This document shows positions 24,552 to 33,901 of a stretch of 64,000 nucleotides of DNA, one piece after another. This stretch comes from Thiohalomonas denitrificans. Lineage in GTDB: Bacteria; Pseudomonadota; Gammaproteobacteria; Thiohalomonadales; Thiohalomonadaceae. The notes beneath the pieces are model-generated. The model did no database searches, had not been told where the DNA came from, and saw nothing but the letters and a program-made list of their open reading frames with translations. The translations under genes and the position numbers were made by a program. Within the stretch, counting starts at the first letter, position 1. Each line of letters opens with the position of its first letter. The stretch covers positions 339,852 to 403,851 of the forward strand of contig NZ_FMWD01000004.1 in the NCBI RefSeq assembly GCF_900102855.1, read 5' to 3'.

Positions 24552-25292
24552 ATGAAAGGCATGGATGGGGATATCCATATCCACCCGGAGCTCGAAGAGG
24601 TCTACCGGGACTCGGCGGAGCGGATCGCCCTGCTGGCCACTCGCAGCATAGCGGAGCACGGATCATTTCATTTCGCACTGGCGGGCGGCGCCACCCCGGC
24701 CGGCACCTATAAGGTACTCGGCACGCCGCCGCTACGCGACGAAGTCGATTGGTCACGTGTCCACGTCTACTTCGGCGACGAGCGCTGCGTGCCGCCCGAT
24801 CATCGCGACAGCAATTTCCGGATGGCACAAAAGACCCTTCTCAGTCGGGTTCCTCTTCCCGAATCGCAACAGCATCGCATCCGTGGTGAACTGGAACCCG
24901 AGGCCGCGGTACGCCACTACACCGAGACGCTGCGACGTGAGTTGCCCCTCGAAGGAACGATTCCGGTATTCGACCTGGTAATGCTCGGGACCGGTCCGGA
25001 CGGGCATATCGCCTCGCTCTTCCCGGGCACCGATATCCTCAAACGGCGAAAACCGGTGGCGGCAGTCTATGTACCCAAGCTGGGGGCGTGGCGTATCAGT
25101 CTCACCTTTCCGGTTCTCAATGCGGCCCGGCATGTCATTGTGCTGGTCACAGGCCCGAAGAAGGCCGACGTGATCCGGCACGTGGTCAAGCATCACGACA
25201 GCAATCCCCTGCCGCTGGAACTGCTGCGCCCGCGAGGGCAACTGGAGTGGTTTCTGGATCGGGCCGCAGCCCGCTATATCATCCCTATCTAG
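24552..25292 (+). CDS. pgl: 6-phosphogluconolactonase
   Basis: A 246-residue member of the NagB/RpiA-like lactonase family, hydrolysing 6-phosphogluconolactone in the oxidative pentose phosphate or Entner-Doudoroff route. Seen: FALAGGATPAGTYKVLG (phosphate loop), VHVYFGDERCVPPDHRDSNF and VMLGTGPDGHIASLFPG, all diagnostic. The TAG stop is the first three bases of the foldback element's terminal repeat. Glucokinase follows, 454 bp downstream across that element, so the two glucose-oxidation genes are a pair. The start ATG 24552 has a weak GGGAGA some distance upstream; the ATG at 24561 is an alternative. Confidence 0.93.
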   Translation: MKGMDGDIHIHPELEEVYRDSAERIALLATRSIAEHGSFHFALAGGATPAGTYKVLGTPPLRDEVDWSRVHVYFGDERCVPPDHRDSNFRMAQKTLLSRVPLPESQQHRIRGELEPEAAVRHYTETLRRELPLEGTIPVFDLVMLGTGPDGHIASLFPGTDILKRRKPVAAVYVPKLGAWRISLTFPVLNAARHVIVLVTGPKKADVIRHVVKHHDSNPLPLELLRPRGQLEWFLDRAAARYIIPI

Positions 25293-25731
25293 TGTACTGT
25301 TGCATGCTTGGCGATACTTTCAGAGCCCCCCAAAAACGTCAGGACAAGGCGCAGCGCACAGGTAATGGTTATTCCCTTGTCAAGCGCTGCACGAATCCGC
25401 CGGGAGCGGATTCGGACAGCCGAAGGCTGGCCCGAAGGGCGGACTCCAGGGACGGGGTCCGCAACGCCGTCATGGCGTTTTGGGGGGGCTCCCTCCGGGC
25501 GAGCCGCTGGCCGGCCATCTGCGGCGTTGCGTTTCTTGGGCCGCTCTTGCGCATCCCTGCGCCCGCGGCATTTGTGCGTTCCTGCACTTCAAAGGGCACA
25601 CCATTCCCTGCGAAACGCGCCTTGCATGATGTGTATGGATGCACAAATGCCGCGGGCGCAGGGATGCGCAGGAGCGGTCTGGCCGACCAGCGGCTCGCTG
25701 AAAGCACCGCCAAGCATGCAACAGTACACTA
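25290..25731. repeat. 442-bp foldback element with 24-bp terminal inverted repeats
   Basis: The ends are perfect 24-bp inverted repeats beginning TAGTGTACTGTTGCATGC. CTTTCAG (25317) pairs with CTGAAAG (25698) just inside. A perfect 28-bp inverted repeat sits at 25550-25577 and 25641-25668 (starting CGCATCCCTGCGCCCGCGGC), and CCCCCCAAAAACG at 25325 faces CGTTTTGGGGGGG at 25475. No credible coding sequence. It behaves like a MITE or the DNA of a highly structured RNA, and it ends 16 nt before the glk start codon. Confidence 0.82.
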
Positions 25732-25746
25732 CTGATGGAGACCTCC

Positions 25747-26769
25747 ATGGCCGGACAGAGCGTCATCAAGGTAATCGCGGGCGATATCGGGGGAACCAAG
25801 ACCCTTGTTCAGCTGGCGGCTTTCGACATCCGCCAACCATCGCCGCGGGGTGAAGTACTCTATGAACACCGCTTTGACAGCCGCGCCTACGGGGGACTCG
25901 ACACGATTCTTCAGGAATTCCTGGAGCTGACGGGGCCCGTCGGAGAAGTCTACTCCGCCTGCCTGGGGGTGGCCGGGCCCGTTCACGACAAAGATGGGCA
26001 CCAGCGGGCAACGCTCACCAATCTGCCCTGGGTATCCGATTCCAGAGCCGTGAGTGAAGTGCTCGGCATCCCGCGTGTTCGGCTCGTCAACGACTTCCAG
26101 GCCGTCGGCTACGGCATTGACGCCATGCGCGACGAAGATCTCGTCTCACTCCAAGAGGTGCACCCGCGGGAGCGTGCCCCCCGCCTGATAGTAGGTGCCG
26201 GTACCGGGTTGGGAGTGGGTCTGTTGGCCTGGAAGGGTGAATTCTACGAGAGCTATCCGACCGAAGGAGGACACGTCCACTTCGCGCCCGTGGATGATGA
26301 GCAGGATGCCCTGCTGCAATTTCTGCGCAACGAGTATGGTCGCGTCTCCTGTGAGAGACTGGTGTCCGGTCCGGGGCTGGAGAATATCTATCGCTTTATA
26401 GTCGCACGCGATGGGGAGCACACGGCCAGCCAGGATCCGCTGCTCAACGCGCCCGATCCGGCTGCCGCTATTTCAGCCGGGGCGATCAGCGGCGATGAGC
26501 CGCTGGCAATGCGCGCGATGGACCTGTTTGTCACCATTTATGGACAAGTGACCGGTGACCTGGCACTGACCACCCTGGCCCGGGGCGGCGTTTTCGTAGC
26601 CGGGGGGATTGCCCCCAGGATCCTGTCGCAGTTGCAAACCGGTCGATTCATGGACGCTTTTCATGATAAAGGCCGTATGCGTTCGCTTGTTACGGAACTC
26701 CCCGTAAGGGTTATCGTTAACCCCAGAGTAGGGCTTCTCGGCTGCGCTCTGGCCGCAAGCCGTATGTGA
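25747..26769 (+). CDS. glk: Glucokinase (ROK/Glk type)
   Basis: A 340-residue bacterial-type glucokinase phosphorylating glucose at C6. Seen: IAGDIGGTKTLVQLAAF (phosphate 1 motif), RLVNDFQAVGYGID, GAGTGLGVGLLAW (adenosine/phosphate motif) and SYPTEGGHVHFAP carrying the Glu/His set of the family. Start is the ATG at 25747, 6 nt after GGAG; the in-frame ATG at 25735 sits before that ribosome site. The ribosome site is immediately after the foldback element, so that element forms the whole 5 prime region. Confidence 0.92.
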   Translation: MAGQSVIKVIAGDIGGTKTLVQLAAFDIRQPSPRGEVLYEHRFDSRAYGGLDTILQEFLELTGPVGEVYSACLGVAGPVHDKDGHQRATLTNLPWVSDSRAVSEVLGIPRVRLVNDFQAVGYGIDAMRDEDLVSLQEVHPRERAPRLIVGAGTGLGVGLLAWKGEFYESYPTEGGHVHFAPVDDEQDALLQFLRNEYGRVSCERLVSGPGLENIYRFIVARDGEHTASQDPLLNAPDPAAAISAGAISGDEPLAMRAMDLFVTIYGQVTGDLALTTLARGGVFVAGGIAPRILSQLQTGRFMDAFHDKGRMRSLVTELPVRVIVNPRVGLLGCALAASRM

Positions 26770-26774
26770 GGACC

Positions 26775-27152
26775 ATGGAATCGAATCAGAAAATTGATGT
26801 AAACGTCGAGGCCCACTACGTGGAAGACCAGTCGTTTCCGGAACAGAACCGCTATGCGTTCGCCTATACCATCACCATCCGCAACAATGGCGAACGCCCG
26901 GCACGGCTGGTTCGCCGCCACTGGGAGATCACCGATGGACAGGGCCGGATGCAGGAAGTCGACGGCGAAGGCGTGGTCGGGGAACAGCCCTATCTTCGTC
27001 CCGGCGAGGCGTTTCGATACACCAGCGGCGTAATCCTGGAGACCCCGGTCGGTTCCATGGAGGGGCATTACCGCATGATCGATGACGACCAGGAAGAGTT
27101 CGATGCCGACGTGCCGCCGTTTACCCTGGCTCTGCCGCACACGCTGCATTGA
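26775..27152 (+). CDS. apaG: Co2+/Mg2+ efflux-associated protein ApaG
   Basis: A 125-residue ApaG-domain protein: YAFAYTITIRNNGERPARLV, RHWEITDGQGRMQEVDGEGV and FRYTSGVILETPVGSMEGHY, all typical. Starts 5 bp after glk (SD GAGG at 26768), so it is translated with it. In enterics apaG precedes apaH directly; here an acyl-CoA synthetase gene on the other strand separates them. Confidence 0.94.
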   Translation: MESNQKIDVNVEAHYVEDQSFPEQNRYAFAYTITIRNNGERPARLVRRHWEITDGQGRMQEVDGEGVVGEQPYLRPGEAFRYTSGVILETPVGSMEGHYRMIDDDQEEFDADVPPFTLALPHTLH

Positions 27153-27207
27153 GGTTTGTTGAGGCGCAGGCCAGCCGCATACTTGTGCGTATACCCAGGC
27201 CCGGCAC

Positions 27208-29004
27208 TCAGCGTTTCGCTTGGTACAGCCGCGCTATCTCCTCTGCATAACGGCTGAAGACCGCATTGCGCCGCACCTTCAGGGTAGGGGTTAACAGACC
27301 CGATTCGATACTCCACCCGTCGAGTGTGGCGTAGACCTGCCTGACCTTCGCGTAGGCGGGAAAGGCGTGCAGGCGTTCGGCGATACGTCGCAGCATCTCC
27401 TCCCGCGCCGCGCTCTGCATGAGACCCGTTGCATCGGCGGGCAGCTCGAATCGTTCCGCCACCTGGCCCCATACCTCACCATTCACTACCACCAGAGCGC
27501 TCAGGAACGGGCGTCCCTCACCAACCACCATCACTTGCTCGAAGAGGGGGTCGAGAGCGATGGCCCCCTCCAGAGCGGCCGGGGGCACATTTTCGCCATT
27601 GGAGAGCACCAGGATCTCCTTGCGACGGCCGGTCAGATAGAAGTGGTCACCCCGCTGCTCGCCCAGGTCACCGGTGTGCAGCCAGCCGGCCCTGTCAATG
27701 GCCTCGGCGGTGGCCTTCGGGTTGCGCCAATAGCCACGCATGACCGAAGGCCCGCGCACCAGCAGTTCCCCCCCGCTATCGAAACGGGCCTCCCAGCCCG
27801 GCAGTAGCACGCCGATACTCTCCGGCCGATTGTTTCCGGGTGGATTGAAGGTGACCACCGGGCTGGCCTCCGTAAGGCCGTAGCCCTGACAGAGATCGAG
27901 CCCCAGCCCGATGAAGGTCCTCGCCAGTTCCGGAGAGAGCGCAGCACCACCACTGACGGCAATCCGCAGCCGTCCGCCCAGACGCTCCAGCACCGGCCGC
28001 CCCACCAGCCGTCGCAACAGCGGGCCTGCGAGCAGCGAGGGGTGCCAGGCGGCACAGCCCTGGCGATACTTGAAGCGGCGCCAGCCCACCCGCACAGCGG
28101 TATCGAACAGCGTTCGGCGCCAGCGTGGACCATCCGCCAGTCGCTGGGTTATACGCCCATAGGCCGTTTCAAAGATCCGTGGAACCGCGATCACTGCGGT
28201 CGGCCGCTGGCTGGCAAAGTCCATCGACAGCTGCGCAACGGATCGGGCGAAGGCCACGCAGGCCCCCGCTGCCATCGGGAGATAGTAGCCACCGGTGCGC
28301 TCCAACATATGAGCCAGGGGCAAGAAGGAGAGAAAACGATCGCTCGGGTAGACATCGATCTGTTCCAGCGCCGCCCGTACATTACTGAGGATGTTGCGGT
28401 GGCTTAGCATCACCCCTTTGGGCCGGCCATAGGTGCCGGAGGTGTAGACCAGCGTAGCCAGGTCATCAGAATGGACCGGCGCGGGCGGCACATTACCCAC
28501 AGCGGGGAGCCACTCATCAAGCGCTGTTGCGCGCTGATCAGTAACCCGCTCACTACCCGGAATCACGACGCGAACAAGCTGGGTTACCTCCTCCAGCGCC
28601 GGCTGCAGCCGGTGCCAGCGCCCGGCATCCTGCAGCAGGAGCAGGCGCGCTCCGGAGTCCTTCAGCTGCCAGGCGAGAGAATCGGGACGGTCATCGGGGT
28701 AGAGTGGAACCACCACCAGCCCCAGTGAGAGTGCCGCCTGTTCGAACAGGATCCACTGAACACCATTTCGCTGCGCAACGGCGACCCGCTCTCCGGAGAC
28801 GAGACCCTCTGCCGCCAGCGCCGCCCGCCAGCGAGCCACTTCCGCGCCCGTTTCGCCCCAGGTGATTTCCCGCCACTCTGCCGTCGCACGGTCATACCAG
28901 CGGTAAGCGGGCCGCTCCGGGCTGCGCTCCGCCCGGGCGCGAAAGAGGCCGTCCAGGGTCGGAGCGGAGGGTTCAAGCAGCTTTTCGGTGGCCTGTGCTG
29001 TCAT
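27208..29004 (-). CDS. Long-chain acyl-CoA synthetase (AMP-forming)
   Basis: A 598-residue adenylate-forming enzyme. Seen: YTSGTYGRPKGVMLSHRNIL (P-loop), GYGLTEASPVV, GWLHTGDLG and YLTGRRKEILVLSNGENV (hinge and C-domain). This pattern fits FadD-like synthetases that activate fatty acids with ATP and CoA. The start is the ATG at 29004, MTAQATEK; the extra in-frame codons upstream run into the divergent apaH leader. No beta-oxidation genes are nearby, so the role (lipid recycling or storage) is open. Confidence 0.9.
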   Translation of the reverse strand: MTAQATEKLLEPSAPTLDGLFRARAERSPERPAYRWYDRATAEWREITWGETGAEVARWRAALAAEGLVSGERVAVAQRNGVQWILFEQAALSLGLVVVPLYPDDRPDSLAWQLKDSGARLLLLQDAGRWHRLQPALEEVTQLVRVVIPGSERVTDQRATALDEWLPAVGNVPPAPVHSDDLATLVYTSGTYGRPKGVMLSHRNILSNVRAALEQIDVYPSDRFLSFLPLAHMLERTGGYYLPMAAGACVAFARSVAQLSMDFASQRPTAVIAVPRIFETAYGRITQRLADGPRWRRTLFDTAVRVGWRRFKYRQGCAAWHPSLLAGPLLRRLVGRPVLERLGGRLRIAVSGGAALSPELARTFIGLGLDLCQGYGLTEASPVVTFNPPGNNRPESIGVLLPGWEARFDSGGELLVRGPSVMRGYWRNPKATAEAIDRAGWLHTGDLGEQRGDHFYLTGRRKEILVLSNGENVPPAALEGAIALDPLFEQVMVVGEGRPFLSALVVVNGEVWGQVAERFELPADATGLMQSAAREEMLRRIAERLHAFPAYAKVRQVYATLDGWSIESGLLTPTLKVRRNAVFSRYAEEIARLYQAKR

Positions 29005-29071
29005 GGAGAACGATTGTACATGCAGGTGGTTTGCAACGGGACTGGTACAATCGGCCCCGGAGGATTTACCT

Positions 29072-29893
29072 ATGGCCACCTACGCGATCGGCGACATTCA
29101 GGGCTGTTTCGACGAGTTACAGAAGCTTCTGGAGCGACTCGCCTTCGATCCGGCGAGCGATCAACTGTGGTTTGCCGGTGATTTGGTCAATCGCGGGCCC
29201 CGCTCCCTGGAGGTACTGCGTTTCGTGCGCGACCTGGGAGACCGGGCTGTCACGGTCCTCGGTAACCATGATCTCCATCTGCTGGCCATCTGGCAGCACC
29301 GGGACCGCCTGAAGCGCAGCGATACCCTGGAACCGGTGCTGGAGGCCCCGGACTGCGACGAACTGCTCCACTGGCTGCGCCACCGGCCACTGATGCACTA
29401 CCAGGCGGACCCCGGCTATGCCCTGGTCCATGCCGGGCTATCACCCGACTGGGACCTCGAGACCGCCCTCGCCTGCGCCCGGGAGCTCGAAACCGTGCTG
29501 CAGGGTGAGCAGTTTGCGGAATTCCTCGCCCACATGTACGGCAATCAACCGGATCGCTGGTCGGAAAACCTGACCGGGTGGGGCCGCCTGCGGTATGCCG
29601 TGAACTGCTTTACCCGCCTGCGCTACTGTGCCACGGACGGGCGCCTCGAATTTCGCCAGAAGGACGCCCCCGGAACCCAGGAATCGGGCTTTCTACCCTG
29701 GTTTGCGATGCCCGGCCGCCGCAACGCCGACATCGAGGTAATCTTCGGCCACTGGTCGACCCTCGGACTCTACCGCGACCACGGCGTACGCAGCCTGGAC
29801 ACCGGCTGCCTCTGGGGTGGCGACCTCACCGCCCTGTGTCTGGAAGACGACAGCATCACCCAACTGCCCTGCCCGCGGATTTGTCACCCGTAA
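29072..29893 (+). CDS. apaH: Bis(5'-nucleosyl)-tetraphosphatase, symmetrical
   Basis: A 273-residue calcineurin-fold phosphoesterase splitting Ap4A to 2 ADP. Seen: IGDIQGC, FAGDLVNRGP and VLGNHDLH, the metal ligands of the family, and GWGRLRYAVNCFTRLRYC later. The ATG at 29072 follows GGAGG at 29059. Divergent from the acyl-CoA synthetase. A GGCGCC...GGCGCC stem (29894-29917) lies after the stop, opposite folA. Confidence 0.95.
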   Translation: MATYAIGDIQGCFDELQKLLERLAFDPASDQLWFAGDLVNRGPRSLEVLRFVRDLGDRAVTVLGNHDLHLLAIWQHRDRLKRSDTLEPVLEAPDCDELLHWLRHRPLMHYQADPGYALVHAGLSPDWDLETALACARELETVLQGEQFAEFLAHMYGNQPDRWSENLTGWGRLRYAVNCFTRLRYCATDGRLEFRQKDAPGTQESGFLPWFAMPGRRNADIEVIFGHWSTLGLYRDHGVRSLDTGCLWGGDLTALCLEDDSITQLPCPRICHP

Positions 29894-29947
29894 GGCGCCT
29901 TCCCGGTAACGGCGCCCGGTGTATTTGAAAAATCCTGGGGGCGGTTG

Positions 29948-30433
29948 TTACTTTCTTTCCAGCACTTGGAAAGCCATGCCATGGGGATTATCGGCATCCG
30001 CCGGGCGCTCCTCCCGTTCGGTCTCGCGCCATTCGGAGGAGTCGATGGATGGAAACCAGGCGTCGCCTTCGATGACCGCATGGACCCGGGTCAGGTAGAG
30101 CCGATCGGCGCGGGGCAGGATCTGTTGATAGAAAGTGGCTCCACCGATCACCATGACCTCCTCCGCCGGTTGCGCGGCTTCGAGGGCGGCATCAATGGAG
30201 TGGACCACCCGGCAGCCCTCGGCGCGATAGGAGGGGTCACCGGTGACCACCACATTGGTGCGCTTGGGAAGGGGGCGACCGATGGATTCAAACGTCTTGC
30301 GGCCCATGATTACCGGTTTTCCGAGTGTATGGCGACGGAACCACTGCATGTCGGCCGGCAGACTCCAGGGGAGCCGGTTCTCGATACCAATCACCCGGTC
30401 TTCCGCCATGGCGGCGATGATGGAAATGCGCAT
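29948..30433 (-). CDS. folA: Dihydrofolate reductase
   Basis: A 161-residue DHFR: ISIIAAMAEDRVIGIENRLP, then WSLPADMQWFRRHTLGKPVI with the substrate Asp28, MGRKTFESIGRPLP and EVMVIGGATFYQQIL for NADPH. Start ATG 30433, with GGAGAG 3 nt upstream. It is downstream of thyA on the same strand across the palindromic repeat 30469-30601, matching the usual functional pairing: thymidylate synthase makes dihydrofolate and DHFR reduces it. Confidence 0.95.
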   Translation of the reverse strand: MRISIIAAMAEDRVIGIENRLPWSLPADMQWFRRHTLGKPVIMGRKTFESIGRPLPKRTNVVVTGDPSYRAEGCRVVHSIDAALEAAQPAEEVMVIGGATFYQQILPRADRLYLTRVHAVIEGDAWFPSIDSSEWRETEREERPADADNPHGMAFQVLERK

Positions 30434-30468
30434 ATTCTCTCCAGCCCACACGAACAGACATCCTGGCT

Positions 30469-30601
30469 GGGAGCCTGTCCGAGAATACCGTTTTTGTAGG
30501 TTGGGGTGAGTTATGCGAACCCCAACGCGAATTCTGTTGGGCTTCGTTCCTCAGCGCCAACCTACATTTTGGAAGCCATTACTATTCCTGGACAGCTCCT
30601 A
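30469..30601. repeat. Palindromic element between thyA and folA
   Basis: Outer arms GGGAGCCTGTCC (30469) and GGACAGCTCCTAG (30590) are inverted. The inner palindrome runs TGTAGGTTGGGGTGAGTTAT ... AGCGCCAACCTACA (30495-30566), a type of intergenic palindrome common in gamma- and betaproteobacteria. The thyA TAG stop lies in the right arm. Confidence 0.75.
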
Positions 30602-31432
30602 GACGGCCACCGGCGCCTTGATCGGCGGGTGGTGTTCATAACCATCCAACTGGAAGTCCTCGAAGCGGAAGTCGAACACCGAATCGATATCGGGATTCAA
30701 GCGCATGGCTGGCAACGGGTAGGGCTCGCGGGACAGCTGCAGTCGCGCCTGCTCCAGATGGTTGGAGTAGAGATGGGCATCACCCAGGGTGTGCACGAAA
30801 TCCCCCGGCTCGAGACCGGTCACCTGCGCCAGCATCATGGTCAACAGGGAATAGGAGGCAATATTGAACGGCACGCCGAGGAAAATGTCTCCGGAGCGCT
30901 GATAGAGCTGGCACGAGAGGCGGCCGTTGGCCACGTAGAACTGGAAGAACGCATGGCAGGGAGCCAAGGCCATGCGACCGGCTGCCGCATTCTTCCTGGG
31001 GGAGACCGCTTCGTCAGGCAAATCAGCCACGTTCCAGGCACTGACAATGATGCGACGCGAATCCGGATTTGTGCGAATCTGGTCGACGGCCTGCTGGATC
31101 TGATCGATATGCCTGCCGTCCGGCGTCGGCCAGGAGCGCCACTGATAGCCGTACAGCGGCCCGAGGTCACCGTTCTCGTCCGCCCATTCATCCCAGATCC
31201 GGACGCCATTCTCCTTCAGATAAGCGATGTTGGTCTCGCCTCGCAGGAACCAGAGGAGTTCATGGATAATCGAGCGCAGGTGCAACTTCTTGGTGGTGAC
31301 CAACGGGAAGCCTTTCGACAGGTCGTAGCGCATCTGGTAACCAAATACGCTTCGGGTGCCGGTGCCGGTCCGGTCTTCCTTTACGGTGCCGTTCTCCAGC
31401 ACATGACGCATCAGATCGAGGTATTGGCGCAT
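30599..31432 (-). CDS. thyA: Thymidylate synthase
   Basis: A 277-residue Thy[21 protein letters not shown] at the N-terminus, the nucleophile Cys159 in [13 protein letters not shown], and [19 protein letters not shown]. About 13 residues longer than the E. coli enzyme, mostly due to an insert ([10 protein letters not shown]) just before the catalytic loop. Converts dUMP to dTMP using methylene-tetrahydrofolate. Ends at the TAG shared with the repeat element. Start 31432, 2 bp from the lgt stop, so lgt and thyA are one transcript. Confidence 0.96.
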   Translation of the reverse strand: MRQYLDLMRHVLENGTVKEDRTGTGTRSVFGYQMRYDLSKGFPLVTTKKLHLRSIIHELLWFLRGETNIAYLKENGVRIWDEWADENGDLGPLYGYQWRSWPTPDGRHIDQIQQAVDQIRTNPDSRRIIVSAWNVADLPDEAVSPRKNAAAGRMALAPCHAFFQFYVANGRLSCQLYQRSGDIFLGVPFNIASYSLLTMMLAQVTGLEPGDFVHTLGDAHLYSNHLEQARLQLSREPYPLPAMRLNPDIDSVFDFRFEDFQLDGYEHHPPIKAPVAV

Positions 31433-31434
31433 GA

Positions 31435-32247
31435 TTATTCCTGCCTGTTGGGAACGGCTTTACCGGTATTGCCGCGACCGTAGGCCAGCCCCAGCAACGC
31501 CAGACCAACAACGATCAGCGGTAGTGAGAGCACCTGCCCCATGGTCACCCAGCCAAAGGCCAGATAGCCGAGATGAGCATCCGGCTCGCGCACGAATTCC
31601 ACCAGAAAACGGAACAGGCCATAGCCAACGGCGAAGACACCCGAAACGGCCATGGTCGGACGCGGCTTCGAGGAGAACCACCAGACGATGGCAAACAGCA
31701 CCACGCCTTCGAGGAAAAACTGATAGAGCTGAGAGGGATGGCGCGCTACATCGCCGGCTCCGGGAAAGACCATCCCCCACGGCAGATCGGTGGGCTTGCC
31801 CCACAGCTCACCATTGATGAAGTTGCCGATGCGCCCCGCACCGAGACCGATGGGCACCAGCGGTGCCAGAAAATCGACGACCTCGAAATAGCGACGGTTT
31901 TCCCGCCAGGCATAGACGCCCAGGGCAACCATCACCCCGAGCAGACCACCATGGAACGCCATCCCCCCTTCCCAGATCCGGAACAGCATCAGCGGGTCCT
32001 GCAGGAATGCACCCCAGTTGTAAAACAGGACGTACCCGATGCGACCGCCCAGCACTACCCCCAGTGCAGAGTAAAAAACCAGGTCATCGACCTGCGCGGG
32101 CTTCCAGTTCCAGCGTGGCTGCGCTGCCCGGCGGCGTCCCAGCCACCAGCCGCCGACAAAGCCGACCAGATACATCAAGCCGTACCAGTGCACCTGAACC
32201 GGGCCGAAACTGATGGCGACCGGATCGATATCGGGGAATTTCAACAT
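31435..32247 (-). CDS. lgt: Prolipoprotein diacylglyceryl transferase
   Basis: A 270-residue, seven-span inner-membrane enzyme that attaches diacylglycerol to the lipobox Cys of prolipoproteins. Seen: [18 protein letters not shown] at the N-terminus, FHGGLLGVM, and the signature [20 protein letters not shown]. The start [10 protein letters not shown] at 32247 is clear because the sequence above it is a heptanucleotide repeat. No Shine-Dalgarno is evident, and a TATACT hexamer lies only about 9 nt before the ATG, so a very short leader is possible. Confidence 0.95.
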   Translation of the reverse strand: MLKFPDIDPVAISFGPVQVHWYGLMYLVGFVGGWWLGRRRAAQPRWNWKPAQVDDLVFYSALGVVLGGRIGYVLFYNWGAFLQDPLMLFRIWEGGMAFHGGLLGVMVALGVYAWRENRRYFEVVDFLAPLVPIGLGAGRIGNFINGELWGKPTDLPWGMVFPGAGDVARHPSQLYQFFLEGVVLFAIVWWFSSKPRPTMAVSGVFAVGYGLFRFLVEFVREPDAHLGYLAFGWVTMGQVLSLPLIVVGLALLGLAYGRGNTGKAVPNRQE

Positions 32248-32269
32248 GGCAGGAGTATACCAGAACAGC

Positions 32270-32360
32270 GAGTGGCGAGTGGCGAGTGGCGAGTGGCGAG
32301 TGGCGAGTGGCGAGTGGCGAGTGGCGAGTGGCGAGTGGCGAGTGGCGAGTGGCGAGTGGC
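32270..32360. repeat. 13 x 7-bp tandem repeat (GAGTGGC) upstream of lgt
   Basis: Exactly 13 tandem copies of GAGTGGC, ending in a variant GAGTCTC, beginning 23 nt before the lgt start codon. The 7-bp unit is not a multiple of three. It would replace the sequence upstream of the -10-like TATACT; copy-number change could alter lgt expression. Confidence 0.9.
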
Positions 32361-32385
32361 GAGTCTCCAAGAGTGAACCCCACCG

Positions 32386-32513
32386 CCTAGCAACTAGCAA
32401 CTCACTGTGTCCCGCCCGTTCTCTATTGCTCGTCGCTCTTCCTAGCCACTAGCTACTCGCCACTAGCTACTCTAGCAGCTACTAGCCACTCGCCACTCCC
32501 CACTCCCCACTAA
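32386..32513. repeat. Degenerate CTAGCCACT/GCCACTC repeat tract
   Basis: Many partly ordered copies of ACTAGCTACT, GCCACTCGCCACTC and CCCCACTCCCCACT between lgt and rlmI. The sense is opposite to the 32270 tract, so the two could fold together. A related tract is at 38870-38957. No gene in 32248-32516. Confidence 0.7.
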
Positions 32514-32516
32514 TGA

Positions 32517-33725
32517 TTAATCACTAACCACCCGCACGGCGAAGGCCTTGAGATACTCCGTCTCGGGGATGGCGGGATGGATGGGGTGATCCGCCCCCTG
32601 ATGGCCCTGATGGATGATCTGGGCCCGCCGGTCGAGGTGGCGGGCGCTGCGCTGGAAGATGTCCACCAGCTGTTCGCGGCGGAGGTGGTGGGAGCAGCTG
32701 GCGCTGACCAGTATTCCGTCCTTGCCGAGCAGTTGCATGGCGGCCTGATTGATGCGGCGATAGGCCTCGAGACCACTCTTGACGTCCTTGCGCCGCTTGA
32801 TGAAGGCGGGCGGGTCGACCACCACCACGTCGAAGCGCTCGGCGTCGGCGCGCAGGCCCTTGAGGGCCTGGAAGGCGTCTCCTTCCAGGAATTTCATCCG
32901 CTCCTCCATGCCGTTGAGGGCGGCACTGCGCTCGGCATAGTCCAGTGCCGCTGCCGAGGCTTCGACACACCAGACCTCACCGGCACCGGCAACAGCGGCC
33001 TGAAGACCCCAGCCGCCGATGTAACTGAAGACGTCCAGTATCCGCGGCGGCTCCGAGCGGGCCAGCCCGCGGACCAGCCCCTGCACCCAGGCGCGGTTAT
33101 CCCGGTGATCGAAAAACCAGCCCGTCTTCTGGCCACCCGCCAGCGGCGCCTCGAACGTAACGCCATTCTCCTCCAGCCGCACGCTCTCCGGGACCTCTCC
33201 GATCGCCTCGACATAGGACTCCAGCTGTTCCAGCTTGCGCATGCCGCTATCGTTTCGCAGCAGAATGCCCGATGGGCGCAACACTTTCTGAAGCGCTTCA
33301 ATGATGGCCTCCCGTGCCGCTTCCATGCCGGCAGTGTTCATCTGCACCACGACGACGCTGTCGAAGCGATCGATGATCAGTCCCGGCAGTCCGTCGGCCT
33401 CGCCGTGAACCAGCCGGTAAAAAGGCCGCTCATAGAGCCGCTCGCGAAGCCCCAGCGCTACCTTGAGACGGTGCACAACCAGGGAGCGATCCAGCCCGTG
33501 GGCCGGATTGCGGCTCACCAGCCGGGCGCAGATGAGCGAAGCCGGATTCACATAGCCGACGCCCAGGGACTTGCCGTTGGAGGCCTGGACCTCCACCACC
33601 TGGCCCGGCTCGAACCCGGTCAGGGGCGTGCGCTGCACATCCACTTCGTTGCTGAATACCCAGAGGTGGCCGGCGCGCAACCGCCGGTCTTCATTCTTCT
33701 TCAGCGTCAGAACGGCCGGTTCCAT
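32517..33725 (-). CDS. rlmI: 23S rRNA (cytosine1962-C5)-methyltransferase RlmI-like
   Basis: A 402-residue SAM enzyme with an N-terminal PUA-like domain (LKKNEDRRLRAGHLWVFSNE) and a Rossmann methyltransferase domain: RILDVFSYIGGWGLQAAVAG (motif I), VVVVDPPAFIKRRKDVKSGL (motif IV) and ILVSASCSHHL with the catalytic Cys. Length matches RlmI/YccW. Stand-alone housekeeping gene. Confidence 0.9.
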   Translation of the reverse strand: MEPAVLTLKKNEDRRLRAGHLWVFSNEVDVQRTPLTGFEPGQVVEVQASNGKSLGVGYVNPASLICARLVSRNPAHGLDRSLVVHRLKVALGLRERLYERPFYRLVHGEADGLPGLIIDRFDSVVVVQMNTAGMEAAREAIIEALQKVLRPSGILLRNDSGMRKLEQLESYVEAIGEVPESVRLEENGVTFEAPLAGGQKTGWFFDHRDNRAWVQGLVRGLARSEPPRILDVFSYIGGWGLQAAVAGAGEVWCVEASAAALDYAERSAALNGMEERMKFLEGDAFQALKGLRADAERFDVVVVDPPAFIKRRKDVKSGLEAYRRINQAAMQLLGKDGILVSASCSHHLRREQLVDIFQRSARHLDRRAQIIHQGHQGADHPIHPAIPETEYLKAFAVRVVSD

Positions 33726-33901
33726 GGAGTCTCCCTCGAAGGATAAAAGGCGCCGATTATGCGGCAGGATACGCCACAGGCAAAGAAAACGTCACGGTTG
33801 AACATTGGTCCCGGATGGGTCCATCGCTGTCTTCCGGATAGGAACGAGCGCGGAAAGCGGCTATATTGTTGACCGAACTTGTCGGAAATCAGGAGTCCCG
33901 C

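Noticed and set aside
25308..25853. Open frames through the pgl-glk foldback element
   Set aside because: Arg/Pro/Ala-rich sequences arising from the inverted repeats; no motif and no ribosome site.
32270..32360. Possible CRISPR array
   Set aside because: Units are 7 bp, contiguous and without spacers; it is a simple tandem repeat.
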